From: CAWIMX01 sp963837345
GTDB taxonomy: Bacteria > Acidobacteriota > Vicinamibacteria > Vicinamibacterales > CAVVIG01
Reading direction: 5' to 3'
Length of the DNA: 64,000 nt
Assembly: GCA_963837345.1 (NCBI GenBank)
Contig: CAWIMX010000001.1
Coordinates: 3,348,001 to 3,412,000, forward strand
A model generated the notes under the pieces. The model was not told the DNA's origin, searched no databases, and saw only the letters and a list, made by a program, of their open reading frames with translations. Position numbers and translations under genes: made by a program. Shown piece by piece: positions 56,657-64,000 of the stretch (positions within the stretch are counted from its first letter, which is position 1; each line of letters opens with the position of its first letter).

Positions 56657-58663
56657 CTGCACACCGACGCTCCCGGCCCTGCGCCTGATGCTTTCGGTAC
56701 GTTCCGAGTTCTTCATCAGATTGGGGCGGGAACGCTGGGTCCGGTGTTTCGGGGTTTCGATCCCGAACGGGATCGTCTCGTTGCCATCAAGCTCTTCCGT
56801 CTGGATCTCGCGCCCGACCGCGTGCATCGGCTCGTGGCCGCTCTGCAGCGCCTGACGAGCGGCGCGCTCAACCATCCGGCGATGGCGGCGCCCATCGCGG
56901 CCGGGATGCAGGAGAACACCGCGTACCTCGTCCAGGAATACGTGGCCGCCGATTCACTCGACGTCGTGCTGCGCGATCAGGGACCGGCGCCTCTCGTCGA
57001 CGCGCTCCGCGTCGTCCGGCAGCTTGCCGAGGCGATCGACGCCGGGGTCGCCCATGGCGCCATCCATGCGCGCGATGTGCTGCTTTCGCCGCACGAAGTC
57101 AGGGTGACGGGATTCGGCATCGTTCCGGCCCTCGAGCAGGTCGGCGTCGCGGCTCCGCTGCGGCGCCCGTACACGGCGCCCGAACGGCTGGCCGGCGCGG
57201 CCTGGGATCGGCGGGCCGACATGTTCAGCATCGCGGCGGTGATGTACGAGGTGCTCGTCGGCAAACGCATTACCGGCACCGGCGAAGCCGGGGCCAGCGG
57301 GCTGACGGAGCTGGCCGGTGTCGACGTCGCAGCGCTTCGCGCGGTGTTCGGTCGCGCGCTCGCCGAAGATCCCTCCGATCGATTCGAGTCCGGATCCGCG
57401 TTCGCCGACGCCCTGATCGTCGCCAGTCGCCGCGCCGCGGCGGCCGGTCGCGCTCGACAGCCGCGGACGGGCGACCAACTGGCGAGCGACGACGAGCGAC
57501 AGGCCACCGACGACGACGGCCTGATGATTGGCGACGATCGACTGGCCACTCTGCAGCCCGAGCTCCCCCTCCAGATCGAGCTCGCGGCGCTCCAGCCGGG
57601 CGAGCCGCCCGAGCCTCCCTCGCCCCCTCAACCGCCCGAGCCCCAGCCGCCCCCGGTGCCGCCCGGCGAGCCGCATCCCTCGCCACCGCGCGTGCCTCCG
57701 CCGCTGGCCGCCGCAGACTCTGCGACCGTGCCGGAGGGCGTGAAACCGGCGAGGCGCGTGCGAGCGCCGTTCGAGCCGGCGTTCGGACCTGCCGTCGAGA
57801 GGCCCGCGCCGCCCATTCTGTTGACCGCGCTCGATCGTTCGCGCTCGGCGATGTGGCCGTTGGCGCTGGCCTTCGTGGTGGGCAGCGGCGTCGGCATCGC
57901 CGTGGGCTTCTCGCTGTACCCGATGATGAACTTCACAGCGGCGGTGGACGGGGGCGGCGTCGCCGATAGCGGGGCCGCCCAGCGCAGTCTGCCGGCAGCC
58001 CAGGCGCCGCCGGCCGCGGCCCAGGCGCCCGTGTCGCCAGCGCCCCAGCCGGTCGCGCCGGAGAACCCGGTGCCGGTCGACACGCCGCCCGAGAAGCCTG
58101 CCGCCCGGTCCGCGAGCGCGTCGGCGGCCCCGCCCGCGCCGCCTCCGCCTGCCGCTGCCCCCGCGCGGGCATCCTCGGGTCGTGCCGCTGCCGCGGAGAG
58201 TGGCGGCCGTGTGCTCGTGCGATCGACACCTGCCGGTGCGCGCGTCGTGGTGGACGGCCGGGACCGCGGCATATCGCCGGCCGAGGTGCGCGGCTTGACG
58301 AACGGCCCGCACACCGTGCGGGTCGTGCGGGAGGGCTTCGAGGCCGTCGAGCGCACGATCGTGATCACGGCGGCGGATCCGGCCCAGAACGTCACGATTC
58401 CGATGCCGCCGGTATCCGCGTCGCGCCCGGGCGTGGCGCCCGCGCCGGCCGGCGCCGCCGAACTCCGGATCGAGTCGCGGCCCGCCGGCGCCGATGTCTT
58501 CATCGACGGCCGCTTGGTGGGCACGACACCGATGGTGGTGTCGGGCGTGGCCGCGGGGGCACACGCGGTGCGGATGGAACTCGACGGCTACCAGCCGTGG
58601 ACGGCGTCCACGACCGTGGCGGTCGGCGGCGACAATCGGGTCACCGGTTCTCTGGAGCGATGA
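56657..58663 (+). CDS. Membrane pseudokinase with two PEGA domains
   Basis: A protein-kinase fold fills about residues 8-260. The start GTFRVLHQIGAGTLGPVFRGFD gives the Gly loop and Lys45 is kept (VAIKLF). The catalytic loop reads HGAIHARDVLL, so the HRD Asp is Ala135, and DFG has become GFG (152-154). Phosphotransfer is therefore unlikely. A Pro/Glu-rich linker, one membrane helix (about 399-423), an Ala/Pro linker and two PEGA domains (about 515-575 and 600-665) follow. Translation from CTG 56657 gives 668 residues; GTG 56744 would give 639 and lose the Gly loop. It overlaps carA by 4 nt. Confidence 0.8.
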   Translation: MHTDAPGPAPDAFGTFRVLHQIGAGTLGPVFRGFDPERDRLVAIKLFRLDLAPDRVHRLVAALQRLTSGALNHPAMAAPIAAGMQENTAYLVQEYVAADSLDVVLRDQGPAPLVDALRVVRQLAEAIDAGVAHGAIHARDVLLSPHEVRVTGFGIVPALEQVGVAAPLRRPYTAPERLAGAAWDRRADMFSIAAVMYEVLVGKRITGTGEAGASGLTELAGVDVAALRAVFGRALAEDPSDRFESGSAFADALIVASRRAAAAGRARQPRTGDQLASDDERQATDDDGLMIGDDRLATLQPELPLQIELAALQPGEPPEPPSPPQPPEPQPPPVPPGEPHPSPPRVPPPLAAADSATVPEGVKPARRVRAPFEPAFGPAVERPAPPILLTALDRSRSAMWPLALAFVVGSGVGIAVGFSLYPMMNFTAAVDGGGVADSGAAQRSLPAAQAPPAAAQAPVSPAPQPVAPENPVPVDTPPEKPAARSASASAAPPAPPPPAAAPARASSGRAAAAESGGRVLVRSTPAGARVVVDGRDRGISPAEVRGLTNGPHTVRVVREGFEAVERTIVITAADPAQNVTIPMPPVSASRPGVAPAPAGAAELRIESRPAGADVFIDGRLVGTTPMVVSGVAAGAHAVRMELDGYQPWTASTTVAVGGDNRVTGSLER

Positions 58664-59790
58664 TGGACGCGATTCTGGCACTGGAAGACGGCACGTGGCT
58701 GCGCGGCCGCGCGGCGGGCGCCGCCGGCCAGACCGGCGGCGAGGTGGTGTTCAACACCAGCATGACCGGCTACCAGGAGATCCTCACGGACCCCTCCTAC
58801 GCCGGCCAGATCGTCACCATGACATCGGCCGAGATCGGCAACTACGGCGTCTCCGCCGACGATGGCGAGTCGATGGCGCCGACGGTGGCCGGATTCATCG
58901 TCCGCGAAGCGTCGCCGGTGGCGAGCAACTGGCGGGCGGAGGGGACGCTGCGGGGGTATCTCGAAGCGCACGGCATCGTGGCCATCTCCGACATCGACAC
59001 GCGGGCCCTCACACGCAAGCTGCGATCGGCCGGGGTCATGCGAGGCGTGATCGCGACCGGATCGTCGCTCGACCCGAAGGCCCTCGTGGATCGCGCCAAC
59101 GCGATTCCGAAAATGGAAGGCTCCGATCTGGTGCAGGGCGTGACGTCGGCCGCCGCGTTCGACTGGCCGGAGGAGGATCCGGGCGAGTTCGGCATCCCGC
59201 CGGGACGTCGCGCGACGCGCCGGCTGCGGATCGCCGCGTACGACTTCGGCGTGAAGCGCAACATCCTGCGGCGGCTGAGTGCGCACGGCTGCGATGTCCG
59301 GGTGTACCCGGCCTCGACGCCGGCGGCGGACCTGCTGGCGACGAGCCCGGACGGCGTGTTCCTGAGCAACGGACCGGGCGATCCGGCGCCGCTCACCTAT
59401 GCCATCGACAATGCGCGATCGCTGGTGGCGTCCGGCGTGCCGGTGTTCGGCATCTGTCTGGGCCACCAGGTGCTCGGACATGCGATGGGCGGCTCCACGT
59501 TCAAGTTGAAGTTCGGCCATCGGGGCGCCAATCATCCGGTGAAGCAGCTGGCGTCCGGCAAGGTCGAGATCACGTCGCAGAACCACGGGTTCGCCGTGAA
59601 TCCCGAGACCCTGCCCGACGACGTCGAGGTGACGCACCGCAATCTGTACGACCAGACGGTGGAGGGGTTGCGCCATCGCACGCGGCCGGTCTTCTGCGTG
59701 CAGTATCATCCCGAAGCCTCTCCGGGCCCGCACGACGCGGACTACCTGTTCGACGAGTTCATCCAGCTGATTGAGACGACCCGGGAGTAG
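58660..59790 (+). CDS. carA: Carbamoyl-phosphate synthase small subunit
   Basis: Glutaminase subunit that feeds ammonia to CarB for arginine and pyrimidine synthesis. ILALEDGTWLRGRA start, NTSMTGYQEILTDPSYAGQIV, class I amidotransferase domain with nucleophile Cys266 (FGICLGHQ) and the CVQYHPEASPGPHD motif. 376 residues from ATG 58660 (ATG 58663 also possible). Overlaps the pseudokinase stop. Confidence 0.97.
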   Translation: MMDAILALEDGTWLRGRAAGAAGQTGGEVVFNTSMTGYQEILTDPSYAGQIVTMTSAEIGNYGVSADDGESMAPTVAGFIVREASPVASNWRAEGTLRGYLEAHGIVAISDIDTRALTRKLRSAGVMRGVIATGSSLDPKALVDRANAIPKMEGSDLVQGVTSAAAFDWPEEDPGEFGIPPGRRATRRLRIAAYDFGVKRNILRRLSAHGCDVRVYPASTPAADLLATSPDGVFLSNGPGDPAPLTYAIDNARSLVASGVPVFGICLGHQVLGHAMGGSTFKLKFGHRGANHPVKQLASGKVEITSQNHGFAVNPETLPDDVEVTHRNLYDQTVEGLRHRTRPVFCVQYHPEASPGPHDADYLFDEFIQLIETTRE

Positions 59791-59802
59791 CCCCTTTCGC
59801 CC

Positions 59803-63072
<3,270 letters not shown>

Positions 63073-63107
63073 GGGCGCGGCAGAACCTGCCCGCTCGACA
63101 GCGCCGA

Positions 63108-63143
63108 ATCCGCGGAATCACGAACGCACGAAGGACACGAAAC
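63108..63143 (+). repeat. Short ACGAA-type repeat tract
   Basis: CACGAACGCACGAAGGACACGAAAC shows an imperfect 8-9 nt period. It forms most of the gap between the carB stop and the terminator hairpin. Confidence 0.4.
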
Positions 63144-63168
63144 GCCCGGATCGATAGCAGATCCGGGC
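63144..63168 (+). terminator. Terminator hairpin after carB
   Basis: GCCCGGATC and GATCCGGGC form a perfect 9-bp stem with a 7-nt loop, 71 nt past the carB stop. A T-containing stretch (CTCGTCGTGTCGTC) follows, but no real T-run. Confidence 0.6.
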
Positions 63169-63230
63169 CTCGTCGTGTCGTCTCGCGGTCGCCGCGGCAT
63201 CTGCTCATGCTTGTTGCATAGCCGTTGTCC

Positions 63231-64000
63231 GTGCGATCAGTCGCGGTCGTTCCGGCGACGGGCCTGCTCGCGGGCGCCGCGCTGGGCCTCGCCGCGCCCG
63301 ATCTGCCCGCAGCCGGCGCGCGGGCGCTTCTCGTGCTGTCGGCCGCGGCGGCCTGGCTGGCATGGCGGTACCGGCATCCGGCCCTCTTCGGGCTTCTCGT
63401 AGCCTGGGTGTTCTTCCTCGGCGGCGGCCTTCTCGCGGCATCGGCGTGGCAGGGGGCGTGGCACCCGCCGATCCTGGACGCGGTCGACGCGTCCGGCCGA
63501 CTGAATCAGGAGCCGGCGTTCGTCGGTACTGACGGGACGCCTGCGTGCGGACGCCGCGGCCACCGCCTCCGGCGTGTCGCTCAGCGTCGACGTGCGGTCG
63601 GTCCGGGCGCCGGGCGGCGCCACCGGTCTCGGCGACGCCAGGCAACGACGATCGCTGGGCGGCGTCGTCGTCACGGTCGTGGGCGACCTGGCGGCCGGCC
63701 GTCAGGGGGAGTGGAGGGCCGGCCGGCTGGTGCGGATGCCGGTGGAGCTGCGCCGTCCGTCGATCTATCTCGATCCGGGCGTGCCGGATCACGAGCGCGA
63801 GCTCGCCGCCCGCGGCACACGGCTGGTCGGCACGGTGAAGAGCGGCGCGCTCGTCGAGGTGATCGACGATGGCACGCGGATCGACGAGTGGATGGCGTCG
63901 GCGCGCGCCTACTGTCGCCGGGCGATCGCCGCAGCCGTGGAACCGTGGAGCGCGCGATCGGCGGCCATCGTGGCGGCGATCGTGATCGGCGATCGGACCG
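63231..64000 (+). CDS. comEC: ComEC/Rec2-like DNA-uptake protein, 5' part, apparent frameshift
   Basis: Starts at GTG 63231 with two or three membrane helices (LLAGAALGLAAPD, then ALLVLSAAAAWLAW, then FGLLVAWVFFLGGGLLAASAW), as in ComEC. After about residue 98 (EPAFV) the frame loses sense. Dropping one G at 63525/63526 restores VLTGRLRADAAATASGVSLS and an open frame to the window edge, including RRPSIYLDPGVPDHERELAARGT and SARSAAIVAAIVIGDRT, the DUF4131/OB part of ComEC. The gene runs off the window. Either a sequence error or a real mutation. Confidence 0.75.
   Translation, partial: MRSVAVVPATGLLAGAALGLAAPDLPAAGARALLVLSAAAAWLAWRYRHPALFGLLVAWVFFLGGGLLAASAWQGAWHPPILDAVDASGRLNQEPAFVGTDGTPACGRRGHRLRRVAQRRRAVGPGAGRRHRSRRRQATTIAGRRRRHGRGRPGGRPSGGVEGRPAGADAGGAAPSVDLSRSGRAGSRARARRPRHTAGRHGEERRARRGDRRWHADRRVDGVGARLLSPGDRRSRGTVERAIGGHRGGDRDRRSD

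Noticed and set aside
63545..63838. Separate 97-codon gene at the right end
   Set aside because: It is the third frame of comEC; the conserved ComEC residues are read in another frame.

Overview
The window is GC-rich, densely packed bacterial chromosome. It looks like a Gram-negative (diderm) member of the Acidobacteriota, most probably the Vicinamibacteria. That assignment is inference. It rests on an outer-membrane/lipid A assembly locus, menaquinone made by the futalosine route, a bacillithiol enzyme (BshC), PEGA-domain proteins, a large carboxypeptidase-regulatory-repeat secreted protein and an ETF:menaquinone oxidoreductase. I found no tRNA, rRNA, CRISPR array, prophage or intact transposon.

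Layout. 1-6.9 kb: envelope operon bamA, small lipoprotein, ompH/skp, a fused fabZ-lpxA, lpxI and a Gfo/Idh oxidoreductase. 7.0-16.2 kb: menaquinone locus with a UbiD-type decarboxylase, two small membrane proteins, a cysteine-free MqnE-like protein, mqnA, mqnC, an aminofutalosine deaminase-like amidohydrolase, a UbiA prenyltransferase, a UbiX flavin prenyltransferase and a UbiE/MenG methyltransferase. A relic of a four-helix-bundle (S23-type) element lies between ubiX and ubiE. 16.3-20.6 kb: TonB-like protein, a 25-residue membrane peptide, miaA, deoB, dGTPase. 20.6-22.2 kb (minus): ECF sigma factor, membrane protein that may be its anti-sigma, and a frameshifted secreted protein. 22.3-27.4 kb: DUF177, rpmF, plsX, fabD, fabG, acpP, fabF. 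27.4-30.9 kb: etfB, etfA and a membrane FeS oxidoreductase. 31-33.7 kb: acyltransferase, HDAC-like deacetylase and a PEGA protein. 33.7-40.5 kb: leuS, lptE, holA, rpsT and an ABC exporter. 40.5-47.7 kb (minus): lytic transglycosylase, alaS, recX, pilT, ilvE, protein kinase. 47.7-54.8 kb: rsmE, a carboxypeptidase-regulatory-repeat protein, and prmA-dnaJ-grpE-hrcA behind a CIRCE operator, then xdhC. 54.8-64 kb: bshC, a PEGA pseudokinase that appears to start at CTG, carA, carB and the start of comEC with an apparent frameshift.

How it works together. The first block builds the outer membrane and the first steps of lipid A, and LptE and the DUF374 acyltransferase belong to the same theme. The fatty-acid block supplies acyl-ACP to phospholipid and lipid A synthesis. 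The futalosine block makes menaquinone, and the ETF plus FeS oxidoreductase would deliver acyl-CoA electrons into that quinone pool.

Most notable. (1) The MqnE-like protein in the menaquinone operon has lost every cysteine, so it cannot be a radical SAM enzyme. (2) FabZ and LpxA are fused and no lpxD sits between ompH and fabZ. (3) The PEGA kinase-like protein lacks the catalytic Asp and the DFG Asp. (4) A relic element with inverted GGTCC-type arms seems to have supplied the N-terminus of the methyltransferase. (5) Two genes carry apparent one-base insertions, either real mutations or sequence errors.
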